Source: Branchiostoma floridae
Lineage: Eukaryota > Chordata > Leptocardii > Amphioxiformes > Branchiostomatidae
Length of the DNA: 64,000 bases
NCBI RefSeq assembly: GCF_000003815.2
Contig: NC_049997.1
Span: 5,813,013 to 5,877,012 of the forward strand
Reading direction: 5' to 3'
Shown: positions 23,409 through 33,808 of the stretch, piece by piece
How the letters are laid out: each line of letters begins with the position of its first letter
Numbering within the stretch: position 1 is the stretch's first letter
Program-made: the position numbers and the translations under genes
Notes under the pieces: generated by a model
Databases searched by the model: none
What the model was told of the DNA's origin: nothing
What the model saw: only the letters and a program-made list of their open reading frames with translations

Positions 23409-24108
23409 TTTTCATATAGTAAGGTTCTTTTAGCACAACCAGAAAATAACTTACTTCCGACGTTTCGGTGTCTGTCAGACACCATCATCAGGGTGGAATG
23501 ACGGGAACTACTTCTTGCTGCTACTTATAGCCGATGTAGGTGGCGTTGCAGCAGCAAGAATGCCATCCCAGACGTGGCTCAGCTTGTATCCCCCCTCGTC
23601 TCTGTTCATGACTGGCACTGATTTTCTGATCCAAACTGCTTCTTTAATCCATCGAGTTCTTCTGTTTTCCTCTCTGTCAAAGCAAAGGGAGTGCATACAC
23701 AAGATCTCAGAAGAAGGCAGCAGAACAAACAGAGAACAAATCGGCAGTCACAGACCATATTCACAGAAAAAATTGCGTAATAGACTGGGAGGGGGCAAGA
23801 GTCATTGACAGAGAGGAAAACAGAAGAACTCGATGGATTAAAGAAGCAGTTTGGATCAGAAAATCAGTGCCAGTCATGAACAGAGACGAGGGGGGATACA
23901 AGCTGAGCCACGTCTGGGATGGCATTCTTGCTGCTGCAACGCCACCTACATCGGCTATAAGTAGCAGCAAGAAGTAGTTCCCGTCATTCCACCCTGATGA
24001 TGGTGTCTGACAGACACCGAAACGTCGGAAGTAAGTTATTTTCTGGTTGTGCTAAAAGAACCTTACTATATGAATAATTGCCAACCTGATGAAGTTATTC
24101 ACGGATGG
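23409..24108. mobile_element. Head-to-head pair of truncated Penelope-like elements with 13-bp target duplication
   Basis: Arms 23412-23680 and 23805-24073 are the same length (269 bp) and reverse complements of each other by eye. Each arm, read outward from the 124-bp spacer, encodes the end of a GIY-YIG endonuclease domain of the Penelope-like type: RRTRWIKEAVWIRK, then MNRDEGGYKLSHVWD. The right copy runs further into the domain through the spacer (WEGARVIDREEN). TACACTACAGTCT lies at 23396-23408 and 24109-24121, so the whole unit inserted once. Family assignment rests on motif recognition. Confidence 0.85.
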
Positions 24109-24237
24109 TACACTACAGTCTGTAAAAGAATATTTAGGTACCCCTGGGCCTGTGGGAAAAATAAAGATACATATACCAGAATTTTAGGATAGAGAATAGT
24201 AAAAACAGTACCTGAAATTGCGTTGACGGGTATTATT

Positions 24238-25329
24238 ACCTCCATGAAAAAATTGAGGTATAGTTTTTGGTGTGTCTGTGTGTGTGTCTGTGTGTCTGTC
24301 TGTGTGTCTGTCTGTGTGTCCGCATATTTGTGGTCAGCAAAACTCATGAAGGGCTGGGTGGATTGGTTTCATACTTGGTGTGTTGGTAGTGTGTGATGAA
24401 AGCTGGAAATTATTAGATTTTGGGCCCCCTAGCGGCTCCCCTTGGTACTGCAGCGCAACTTCCGGTTTTGCTATCTCGGTGTTCTGAACATGCTATGGTC
24501 ACGATTTTTGAGTATCAGATAGCTCTTGTGCTCAGAAAGAAATGACATAAGTTTGGACCTCCTAGCGTCTAGTTTTGGGATAGCAGGGGCATTTTTGTCA
24601 AAAACTTCTGAAGAGGATAACTCAAGAAGGGAACAACGGATTTTCATCATTTTTGGTATGTAGGTACCTTAGACAATGTTTTACAAGAAAAGATACTAAT
24701 TATGCAAAATAGGAGTACATTTGCATAATTAATGAGAATATTCTATCATAGCAGTTTTTTTCAATGTATCTCTTGTTCCAGACATGCTATGGTCTTGACA
24801 TTTAGGTGATAGATAGCTTATACCGCCATAAGCAAGTGGGGCAAGTTTCAGCCCTCTAACATTTAATTTTGGAACTGCAGGGGTGTTTTTGTCAAGACAC
24901 TCCAAAGAGGATAACTGCAGAAAGGAACGACGGATTGCCTGCATTTTAGGCATGCAGGTAGCTTAGGCAAAGATGTTCATAATGATATACATGTTATGCA
25001 AATGAGGACTTTATTTGCATAATTAATGAGGAAATTGTATAGTTCCATTGTTTTCAATAACTGGACCTCAATACATGTAACACATGTTAATTATGATAGG
25101 TGGAATATAAGCAGATACCAAATATGGTAATGAGGAACTTATTTGCATAATTTATGCAAAAATTGCAAAACCACTTTATGATTAATAATGGGAATTTTAT
25201 AATTGTGACGTGTACGTTATTCAATGATTAAGAACACCATGCATAAATTATGTTAATGTGTTAGTCAATTGCATGGAATTTACGAAAGCTCTAAATTTTC
25301 ATGGAGGTATGAGGTCGCCGAACTCTAGT
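24238..25329 (-). repeat. 1.07-kb dispersed repeat, copy 2 (inverted relative to copy 1)
   Basis: ACCTCCATGAAA starts at 24238 and TTTCATGGAGGT ends at 25308. Homology with copy 1 continues through ATGAGGTCGCCGAACTCTAG. It has the same internal order in reverse: TG/CTGT microsatellite, CCCCCTAGCGGCTCC, ATTTGCAT blocks. Confidence 0.9.
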
Positions 25330-25608
25330 TACTTTCGGTTATGTTTTGGTAAATTTCGCATGAACTACATATGTTTGTATACAGGTGGACAGCAAAACTT
25401 AAGAAGCTATGGACGAATTGTCATGAAACTTGACATGTGGTCTTATTAGCGATATAGGTATCGTCCTATCCAAAATGATTAGAATCTAGGCCACTACAGG
25501 CCTAGGCTACCCTACGAAGTGCAGCTGACCGTCCCGTTTTTATAACTCGCGTCTGGACACGCTATGGTCGTGATGTTTTTGTTCACACAGGTGGAAATGA
25601 GTACCTAG

Positions 25609-25920
25609 CTTTGGTTAGGGCCGTCCCTCGGATATGGTGTTAAATGGAGGTCCCATGTTCGAAGTACGTTAAAGAACCCACCACACTTATGGAGTAGGGG
25701 TTCTTCCTAGCCTGGTATCCAACCATATTATAGCTCCTTCTGTCCTCTTTGCATTGTATTAGTTGAGAGGACAGAAGAGACTCGGGAGTACGGCTGGATA
25801 CCAGGCTAGGTTCTTCCCAGTGCGAGCTGCAAAGCTACAGCCCTTTGGCCGCACCTGGGTAGTTACTTTCGTATTAAGGTCACCCATATCAGCGCCGAAT
25901 GACAGCCACTCCATACAATT
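25609..25920 (+). mobile_element. SINE-like repeat carrying a nested MITE
   Basis: GGTTAGGGCCGTCCCTCGGAT ... GTTAAAGAACCCAC ... TTGGCCGCACCTGGG ... GCGCCGAATGACAGCC is shared in part with 44040-44170, 46075-46200, 56938-57060 and 62550-62600. It is interrupted by the 101-bp element at 25708-25808. Confidence 0.75.
25708..25808. mobile_element. 101-bp MITE with perfect 9-bp target duplication
   Basis: TAGCCTGGTATCCAACC at the left pairs with GGCTGGATACCAGGCTA at the right (16 of 17). CTTCTGTCCTC and GAGGACAGAAG continue the symmetry inside, so the whole unit is one hairpin. GGTTCTTCC is repeated exactly at 25699-25707 and 25809-25817. A 9-bp duplication suggests a Mutator-like source. Confidence 0.9.
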
Positions 25921-26479
25921 GTGATTCTGGTATCCATTCTCTCCTGGTCGGTTGATAGATACATGTTTTACCGGCGGGATTTCTAATGATTCAAACTTTC
26001 CCCGTGAAAATTCCCCGGCGTTCGCTAATAAACTAAGCGGGCGGACAACACTCCCACCACGGAGCATCCGATGTTAACGTTAGGGTCACCAAGTTATGCA
26101 CGGTTCTACCGCAGATATTCACAACTATGCCCGAACTGTTTAAAGTTAACGGATTATCTTCAGGGCAAATTAGCCACCCTTTGTTTTTGAGTTACGCTAA
26201 TTGAAAAGAAAACAGTAGAATTAATGACTTATATATAAGTGTCAAAGGATCATCTCTCGCCACCAAAAGAGTGTGAAACTGAAATACCATTTTTTTACAT
26301 ATGATTCCTTTTTTATTGTGCGACCAGTCACCAATTAAAGATCGCTGAAAATATCTTAGATAAAACTAGAGTTCCACGAACACATACCTTTGCCAAATAA
26401 ACCAGGTTTGTTATGTAGAATGTTGTCTATAGACATAAATGTGTTACTCATTACATTTTATTTTATATGCCTGGAGTTG

Positions 26480-27735
26480 GTTCATAACATTTCGCCATTG
26501 CTTATACAAATTAGATCCCTATTTACATAATGATATTAATTGTATCAAGCATCACTTAAGCTATCAGCATATCAAAAATCATTATGATCCTTTCATCCCT
26601 TCTTGACTTATTCTCTTTCAAAGTAGGAAACTAAACCGGCTCCTACAGTTCAAGAAAAGACGTTACCGGACCCAAACATACACCTCTTACTCTCTGCCAT
26701 CTTTCTCAGTTACATATGTGCAAATGTGACAAGTTTGAAAGTCCTATCACGGAATGCAGTGGACTTATCAACTTTCCGCATTAACTATGCAAATTAGCCG
26801 TTAATTTGCATAATTAGTATCTCATCATGTAAGTTTTTACTTAGGCTACCTACATACCGAAAATCATGACGATCCGTCAACACGTTCATATTTTCCCATT
26901 AATTATGCAAATGAGATCATAATCTGCATAATTGATATGTACTGATTTTTCTTTCTTTCTCAGCTACAAATGTGACAAGTTTGAAAGTCCTAGAAAGGCA
27001 TGCAGTGGATTTTACAAACTTTCCTCATTAATTATGCAAATTAGCTGTCGATTTGCATAATTAGAATTCCATCATGTAAGTCTTCCCTTTGGCTATCTAC
27101 ATACCAAAAATCATGACGATCCGTCAACACGTTTATATTTTCTCATTAATTTATGCAAATGAGGCCGTCATTTGCATAATTAACATGCATTGATATTTCT
27201 CTCTTTCTCATCTATATATGACAAGTTTGAAAGTCCTATCATGAAATGCAGCGGATTTATAAACTTTCGTCATTAATTATGCAAATTACCTGCTGATTTG
27301 CATAATTAGTATTTTATTATGTACATTGTTACTTGGGCTATCTACATACCAAAACTCATGACGATCCATCAACACGTTCTCGAGTTATTCTCGTCCAAAG
27401 TTTGAAAGAAATCGGCGACTGCAGTTCCAAACAAGCCGCTAGGGGGTCCAAACTTACCGCACTTACTCTCTGCCCTAAGGGCTATCTACCACTCAAAAAT
27501 CATAACCACAACATGTCCAGAACACGAGATATCAAGGATTGAGGTTCTGCTGCAGTACCTTAGCAAGCCGCTAGGGGGCCCATTATCGAACTTGACCTTC
27601 GTTTTCCCGACCCCTACCCACCTACCAAATATTATCTGGATCCATCCAAGGCTTCTTGAGTTATGCTGTTAACACACAGACAGACACACAGACTCACAAG
27701 CCTAAAACATAACCTTAGCCATTCTGGCAAAGGTA
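26480..27735 (+). repeat. Dispersed repeat copy 3 with about 245-bp tandem amplification
   Basis: It has the same building blocks as 19987-21058. The block TTAATTATGCAAATTAG ... ATTTGCATAATTAG ... ATCATGACGATCCGTCAACAC recurs with starts near 26769, 27016 and 27259, a period of 243-247 bp. It ends with the GCTAGGGGGC block and a CA-rich tail near 27680, then AACCTTAGCC...GGCAAAGGT. Confidence 0.87.
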
Positions 27736-27809
27736 AAAAACAACTTTTTCAATGCTTTGTATGCATGTTTCGTTGTCTTTCATTCCATATTTCTAAATCT
27801 TGCATAATG

Positions 27810-27994
27810 CTGTAAATGCATTTAAGTTCGCGGAGATTTAATTTCGCGGTAGCGGGAAAATGGACTTTTCGTGGTGGTTTTAATTTCGCGGTAGCGCCAT
27901 GCACTGTAGGCTCAATCAGTTAATGCCATGGAAAAATGTTCGCGGTGGATCATTCGCGGTGAAGCGGCCGCCGCGAAAGTTTCTGCATTTACAG
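27810..27994. mobile_element. 185-bp MITE with internal TTCGCGG repeats
   Basis: CTGTAAATGCA at the left and TGCATTTACAG at the right are perfect inverted ends. TTCGCGG occurs at least four times in the body, in units TTTAATTTCGCGGTAGCG, and CCGCGAAAG lies near the right end. It is non-coding. Confidence 0.78.
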
Positions 27995-28273
27995 TAATCC
28001 AATCATGAAATCAAAGGTGACACATATGCAACTTTGTTCGCTGTACTCGCGGTCCGGCTAGATATGGTGTCCTTTTATCGCCTGCTGACTGGAATGCGCA
28101 ACCGACAACAGCTGACCTTGGCCCCAGCAGAGAACCGAACGACTTCCGTGATGGGCGATTTCACGGCACATTACGCGCCCCTGCCGTCTCATGTGCGGGG
28201 AGTACTTCCTTAATAGGGTGATGAAAATGCATAGCCTCCACCAGGCCTTCCTACGGGGGTACGGGGATCGTAG

Positions 28274-28603
28274 CCTCTACCAGGCTTCCCAAGTCGCTGG
28301 AAAAATAGTAGAGAAATTGACCAAATAGGCTCAAAACACACCAGAGGAGTTGGTTGGCCGAGGAGTACAGTTTGCGACCTAAGGAGCCTGTCGGGAGTCG
28401 GCATCTTCAAAAGGTATACATTTAAAGTAATCCCCCTATTAATCCAACAAAGAAACCAGCTCAGTGCTGAAGATCATTTAAGTAATAAGCCAACTTTAGG
28501 CCGAAAACTGTACTCATCGGCCAACCAACTCCTCTGGTGTGTTTTCTGTCTATCTGGCCAATTTCTACTATTTTTCCAGCGGTCTCTAGAGCCTGGTAGA
28601 GGC
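28274..28603. repeat. Long inverted repeat, about 100-bp arms
   Basis: Arm 28274-28373 (GCCTCTACCAGGCT ... AACACACCAGAGGAGTTGG ... AGTACAGTTT) is the reverse complement, with scattered mismatches, of 28504-28603. The spacer is about 130 bp. A third partial GGCCAACTCCTC unit lies at about 28695. Confidence 0.8.
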
Positions 28604-29236
28604 CACGGGGATAGTAGAATTCGGCAAAAATCGGGATATTGGTCAGGGGTCGACAGTCCACACTAAGGTTGATGTTCCCCCTCCGGCTACGCGGCCGGCC
28701 AACTCCTCCGGTAGCGAAACGTCCCTGGCAAATTACTCTCCCGATAATAGTCAGCGTAGTCAGTCTGGTTACTCTGGTAGAGACTAGAAAATGCACGTGC
28801 AAGGACCATAATGCCCTATAAGACGAGCCAAGACATGAACTCAGCCACCTAGAAGTATTTTGGAATTCTGAATCAGAGTAAAACTGCAACTTCCAACAGC
28901 AAAAGAAAAATGGACGAATCCAAAAATTCTAATTTTGCCATTTTCGATATCATGAGTATCTCGTCCGAGAAGCCTTTAGCTTATTATGAAATAATATTTT
29001 CTACGTCTCTCTTTCTATTTCTTCAAAAAGCAGTGTTGAGAATATAAAATTGTTTTTAAGTAACTGATATCTTGCGTATGTCATTACCTGGATGTCTAAC
29101 CTTCATTCACGTAAAATAAATTTGTTTCCAAAATTCCTCCGTACATTTCTTGTCTGTATGCAGCTTATCAAACCTTCCATTGCAAAACTTTTCTGTCCCT
29201 TAAGTTTCTACAATGACTAAGAATTGAAGTTGAATC

Positions 29237-29445
29237 GATTGAATGTTAGCTAGTGCATGTTTTGTTGAAACCTATACTTGAAAACTGTCCTTAGCCCACA
29301 GTAGCAAAGCGTAAGTCTTCATTCATTGAATGTTCGCTAGTGTACCGTGTGTTTATCAACTTCGAACATGTTTTGTTGAATCTTGTACTTGAAAACTGTT
29401 ACTTGGCCCACTAGTTCTGTACCAAAACGTAAGTCTTCATTCATT
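29237..29445 (+). repeat. Imperfect tandem duplication, about 90-120 bp units
   Basis: GAATGTTAGCTAGTG ... CATGTTTTGTTGAA ... ACTTGAAAACTGT ... CGTAAGTCTTCATTCATT occurs at 29237-29324 and, with a 25-bp insertion, at 29326-29445. Confidence 0.8.
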
Positions 29446-29559
29446 CCTAGGAGTACAATTCAGGTCTTCATTCCATTCACTACAACGTTACATCGTAGAC
29501 TGCCGATATAGAATTTCAGGAAACGTTACAGAAAGGACCAATTCTTTGTTACTAGCACG

Positions 29560-29720
29560 ACAGGAAAGGTTTCCAAGCGAGGTCTGGCTATACTTCCGCC
29601 GGCTGCTTTGTCAATTATCCCCGCTATGGTCCCACCGGGGGCCCGGGCAAGACATGTCGGCGGCGCCGGGCTTCTTTGATGTCCGAGGGGCGGGGCTAGC
29701 TCAGTCCGGTACCGTCTGGA
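29560..29720. promoter_or_regulatory. GC-rich patch with GC box, possible promoter
   Basis: It stands out against AT-rich surroundings: several CpGs, GGCGGCGCCGGG, and a perfect Sp1-type GGGGCGGGGC at 29687-29696. No adjacent exon could be recognised. Confidence 0.25.
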
Positions 29721-30202
29721 GAATTCATGAATAGGAAAAGAAGAAAACAACAGCTGTTCAAAACACTGGGAGAACGTTCTGTGGCGAGGTTTTACTTATG
29801 TACCTCTCAAAATTGTCAAAATTCGCATGAGGATATATGCCACTTTACATGACATTACGTACTTATTATGATGATTTATATTGAGAATACATAATCCTTG
29901 GCAAATATTGTCTTTTTCTTATTTTGTTTCAATCCTTTTACTACAATGATCACATTTATTGGAAAGATAAACCCATGAATGATCAAATGTATGCACCTTA
30001 CACGTACAAACTGTATGGTCTCCAAGAAATTGTATCGGTCAAAAGTTTCTGGTGGAGCGCTTGTTTGTGTGCTTATGTGTATTATATTATCCTATATTGT
30101 TTAGTTAGTAGAGTTTTAAAATTCATTCTGTATCCAATTTTTTTGTAGTTTGATTGACCATACAAAAGTCACTGTACTTTCTGTCGTGTGAATAAAGCAT
30201 CT

Positions 30203-31365
30203 ATTTCTATATCTATGTGTATGCGTGTGTGCGTGTGCATGCGTGCGTGCGTGTGCGTGCCTGTGTGCGTGTACACGTGCGTGTGTGTGTGTGTGTATGT
30301 GTATGCGAGGGCGTGTGTGTGTGTGAAAAGCAACACTCTCGAACGTAAAATGGCGTTTTTGATCTTTCAATCTCTCAACAGGTCGAACAATTCAAAGTAA
30401 AACAGTTACGGAATAGGAACCCTTTGCTCTCAAGATAAAGCAAAATGGTCTTGTTTGATTTCGAATCTCTAACAAAATTGAGCTTTATTGAAATGAAGCA
30501 ATCCACATTTTCTTTTTCTACATTTTTGGATGTCGGAGAGCGAACGAAAAAAGTTAGTTAGTTAGTTTGTTACAGAACCAATCGTTGATACAGCCTTTCC
30601 GTAAGAGCTGAACAAGACAGTTTGATGCTGTAGGACACGTGAACCACTGTCCAAAACTGTCCTCAGTTTGTGATCGTACGACATTGGGATGCCATGACCA
30701 ACGCAAGTGTTACGCCAATAACTCTCGGTTTTTCCCATCGGTCTTGCATAATTCAATAACAAAACCAGAAGTGAGTCAACTTTCGTGCCATCTGAAACAA
30801 AGAGGGTGACGTCATGTCCACATTTTGATTGACAGCACTTTTGGTCGATTTGACGAGAAAACAGAAGCCGTGTTTCGCCACAAGCTTACGTCAATCAATA
30901 GGATGAGAACAGGGATACACCGTCATTCATACATGACTGTATTTGTGTGTGTGTGTGTGTTTGTGTTTATGTGCGTGCGTGTGTGTGTGTTTGTGTATGC
31001 GTGTGTGTGTGTTTGTGTGTGTCTGTGCGTGCCCGTGTGTGTGTGTGTGTATTTACCTCATTTACATAATTTACAAGAAAATGCTATTACTACATAGTTA
31101 TAATGATCTGAATTTCATACTTCAGCGTCATTTACATAATCTATAAAAAAATACTAGAATAGTTTTGTTTTGCTAAAACAAGACTGCCATACAACAGGTA
31201 ATGCTTATAAGCATTACTTAAAGATATGAATGATCGATCAAAGCAGTAAACAGGCTATCTTGCTGTACAAAGCAATAGATGTTTACAAAGATATTATATA
31301 TTTGTGTGTATATTTGTGCATGTGTGTGTGTGTGCGTGCGTTTGGGTATGTGTGAGTTTGTGCGT
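30203..31365. repeat. Three TG microsatellites
   Basis: Impure (TG)n tracts lie at about 30203-30326, 30942-31050 and 31301-31365. Intervening sequence shows no supported gene. Confidence 0.9.
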
Positions 31366-31577
31366 GTTTGTAAAGAAACATTGTTCAGCACCAGGGACAG
31401 GTCGTTCGTTTCTGTGCGTATATATTTGTCTTGTGCAGTGTGATCGGTCTGCTTTTTGCATTTTTTTTAATTTTACAAGAACAGGTGTAAAAGGTCATTT
31501 ACAGAGCAACGTAATCCTCATGGATCAAGAGTGTCCCCTAGTAACCCTTACTAGTACTGCAGTTATCTCAACTCACA

Positions 31578-31680
31578 TCACCGTGTCCCATCCTCATCTT
31601 GAGGGTCGGGGACTATGGCTTCTTCCAACACAAGCTTCCTCCATCTGTCTCTATCATTCGCCTTCCGTGTGCAGACTACT
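31578..31680 (-). pseudogene. LINE ORF2 C-terminal fragment
   Basis: The minus strand reads VCTRKANDRDRWRKLVLEEA then VPDPQDEDGTR and a TGA stop at 31580-31578. A matching fragment with the same ending lies at 63168-63271, and the WRKLV pattern is familiar from LINE ORF2 C-termini. Nothing upstream remains intact. Confidence 0.7.
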
Positions 31681-32098
31681 AGTGGCCAGTATAATCCCGG
31701 ATATCATCTCTGATATTCCTGACTCAGTGACTGCACATATCTACTGGCAAAGACAAGCGTCATTTTCATGGATCAAAAGCGTCGCCTATCAATATTGTGC
31801 AGAACTGCAAGAGTTAGGCGTACTGCGACGGGCACACGAACGGTTCAGAAACACATCGATCTATACTAAATTGTGTAGTAACTTGTTAGTAACTCCCCGA
31901 AAGAGGCACATTTTCACTGTTAGCGTACGACCGCACAACTCAGAACCCAGGACGGTGTACCTCCGACCTTGTGCTAATTTCTTTTGTTACAAAGCCTAAC
32001 TGTCCCCAGTTAAACTTTTGAGATCTGTGGGGCCGGCTAAAACGGATTTCTCATTGCTAAAAATACACATCTATGTAGCCAATGGTGGGGGAAGGTGT

Positions 32099-32772
32099 TC
32101 AAGTACAGCTAAGCCTCCCTTGTTCCCACGTAGATTCCTCCCTTCCTTCAGAATTCGATCTCTGTCGTTGAAGTTCACTAACCTGACAAGTGAAGGTGGG
32201 TTGTGGCGTGACTTCGTAGGCTTGGAGAGACGATGAACTGCTACGAGCGGGACTGGACCGACATTCCGCCATGAATTCTCCGAAAACCTTTTCCGCGTCT
32301 TCTCCTTCCTCGCATGGCAGTCCCCGGATGATGATGTCCGCTTTTCTGGAGTAGCGCCGTTTAGCAAGTAAGTCTGCTTTCACTCGTCCGCGTCGTTCCT
32401 CCTCGAGAGCACTGCGTAGTTCCTGTATCTCCGACGCCTGGAACTCGGCGGAGTTTTCGGTAGCACTCACTCGTTCCTTTACCTGGGACAAATCTGATGA
32501 CAGGACTTCGACCTTGTTGTCCAGCGCATGTATCTGCTCAGAAAGTTTTTCCCAACCTCATTGAACTCATCCAATAAAGCCTGTTGCTGCTGTTGAATTT
32601 GCTTCAGAAGCAGCTGCGCAAGAGTTTGAAGTTCTGGAGAAAGCGACCGGAAAGTGTCCTCGTTACCTGACGCCATTTTCAGTGTCTTGGGTGGGGGGCA
32701 GCGCTTTGAATTTATGCTACCTTCTTCCTCTGTACTACTGGAGCCTCTTGACCGCCTAGCTCTCTTACCCAT
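32099..32772 (-). pseudogene. L1-like LINE ORF1 (coiled coil plus RRM-like), frameshifted
   Basis: ORF1 of an L1/Tx1-like retrotransposon would encode an RNA-binding chaperone of the retrotransposition complex. It starts at MGKRARRSRG (ATG 32772-32770). A Gln-rich helical region (LLLKQIQQQQQALLDEF) runs into a coiled coil with heptad character (near SEQIHALDNKVEVLS), then a basic helix and RKADIIIRGLPCEEGEDAEK, which resembles the start of the L1 ORF1 RRM. The coiled coil is split between two frames: a one-base indel sits near the A-run at 32548-32556. The C-terminal domain is missing and no ORF2 follows. The match to L1-type ORF1 is by pattern. Confidence 0.7.
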
Positions 32773-32886
32773 CCAAGATACGAGTCCCAAGCATACAACA
32801 GGTGAATACAAGTTCGCTTTCTGTAAGTTTTTCGTCGAAAAGAAAGAGTATCGAGGAGCACCTATAAACCCGTGTCTATAGCTCGT

Positions 32887-32898
32887 CCGCCATCTTGG
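32887..32898 (-). promoter_or_regulatory. YY1-type motif upstream of the LINE ORF1
   Basis: CCGCCATCTTGG on the plus strand is CCAAGATGGCGG on the minus strand, a YY1 consensus. It lies about 115 bp before ORF1. Human L1 carries a YY1 site near its 5' end, so this may mark the element's promoter end. Confidence 0.4.
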
Positions 32899-33035
32899 AT
32901 CTCTCTCTAATCATTCGTTTGTCCAATCATTGTGTTAATTGTATAAGTCAATCAAAGCGTGAACGTTTATTAATGCAATCCGTATGTATCATATTTCATT
33001 TCGACATGCCGAAGAGATTCCGGCTTTTGGCATAT

Positions 33036-33135
33036 TTGAGTTTGAAAAGGAAACAACCACAAAAGGAAAACACACACAAAAATGTTTGAGTTTGAAAAGG
33101 AAACAACCACAAAAGGATCTAGGAAAACACACAAA
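33036..33135 (+). repeat. Short tandem duplication, about 50 bp
   Basis: GTTTGAGTTTGAAAAGG followed by AAACAACCACAAAAGGA and AAAACACAC occurs twice in direct succession, near 33038 and 33085. Confidence 0.85.
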
Positions 33136-33760
33136 AAACAACAACAGAAGAACGCAAAAGATAGTTTAATAAAAGTAACACAAAATGAAATCTGAGATCC
33201 CAAGAAAAATGGTTACCTTACTTAACAAACAACCGTCGAATCCAGAAACACGAGGAATGATTTTCAAAGTAAGAAAAAAATATAAAAAAACTGATAAAAA
33301 GGAAAAAGCGTGAGTTTCACAAACAACGAACCAGCTGTTCTCCATCAGGGAAGTAGCCCGACTGCGTTTCGGAATTTATTGAAAAGCTACAACCAGAAAT
33401 TATCAGAAAGAAGCCCTGGCAGCCGAACGAATAAATGAATAAATAAATGAAAATTAGAAAGAAATAAATCTCCGAAGAGCTTTCAAATTGATAGCAGCAC
33501 TTTATCACAGCGACGATATGATTATATTACTTATGGAATGTTGAAATGCGGGAAACACATAGAAAACACCTCTACATACTTTCAGTTCCTATCTGCAAAA
33601 TAGTTACTTCCTTAAAGAATGTTTCCTAAATCATATTGTACCCATCCACACAGCCGGAGACCCCTCTCTTCCAGACATCTGTCGGGAAATCTACATAATT
33701 CGTTGTCATTGAAAACTATTCTCATCTATTTTGAATAACCGTGTTCTTATGACACATGGC

Positions 33761-33761
<1 letters not shown>

Positions 33762-33805
<44 letters not shown>
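33762..33805. repeat. (TA)n microsatellite
   Basis: About 22 uninterrupted AT/TA units. Confidence 0.97.

Positions 33806-33808
<3 letters not shown>

Noticed and set aside
23515..23970. Two identical short proteins on opposite strands (MLLLIADVGG...)
   Set aside because: They are the antisense reading of the two Penelope-like arms; the outward frames carry the recognisable endonuclease motif.
20364..24953. Similar 60-75 residue frames (LSSLECLDKN...) in both copies of the dispersed repeat
   Set aside because: They recur only because the repeat does; stops interrupt other copies and no domain is seen.
31304..31999. 231-residue plus-strand reading frame
   Set aside because: It begins in a TG microsatellite and runs antisense through a LINE tail; composition shows no domain.
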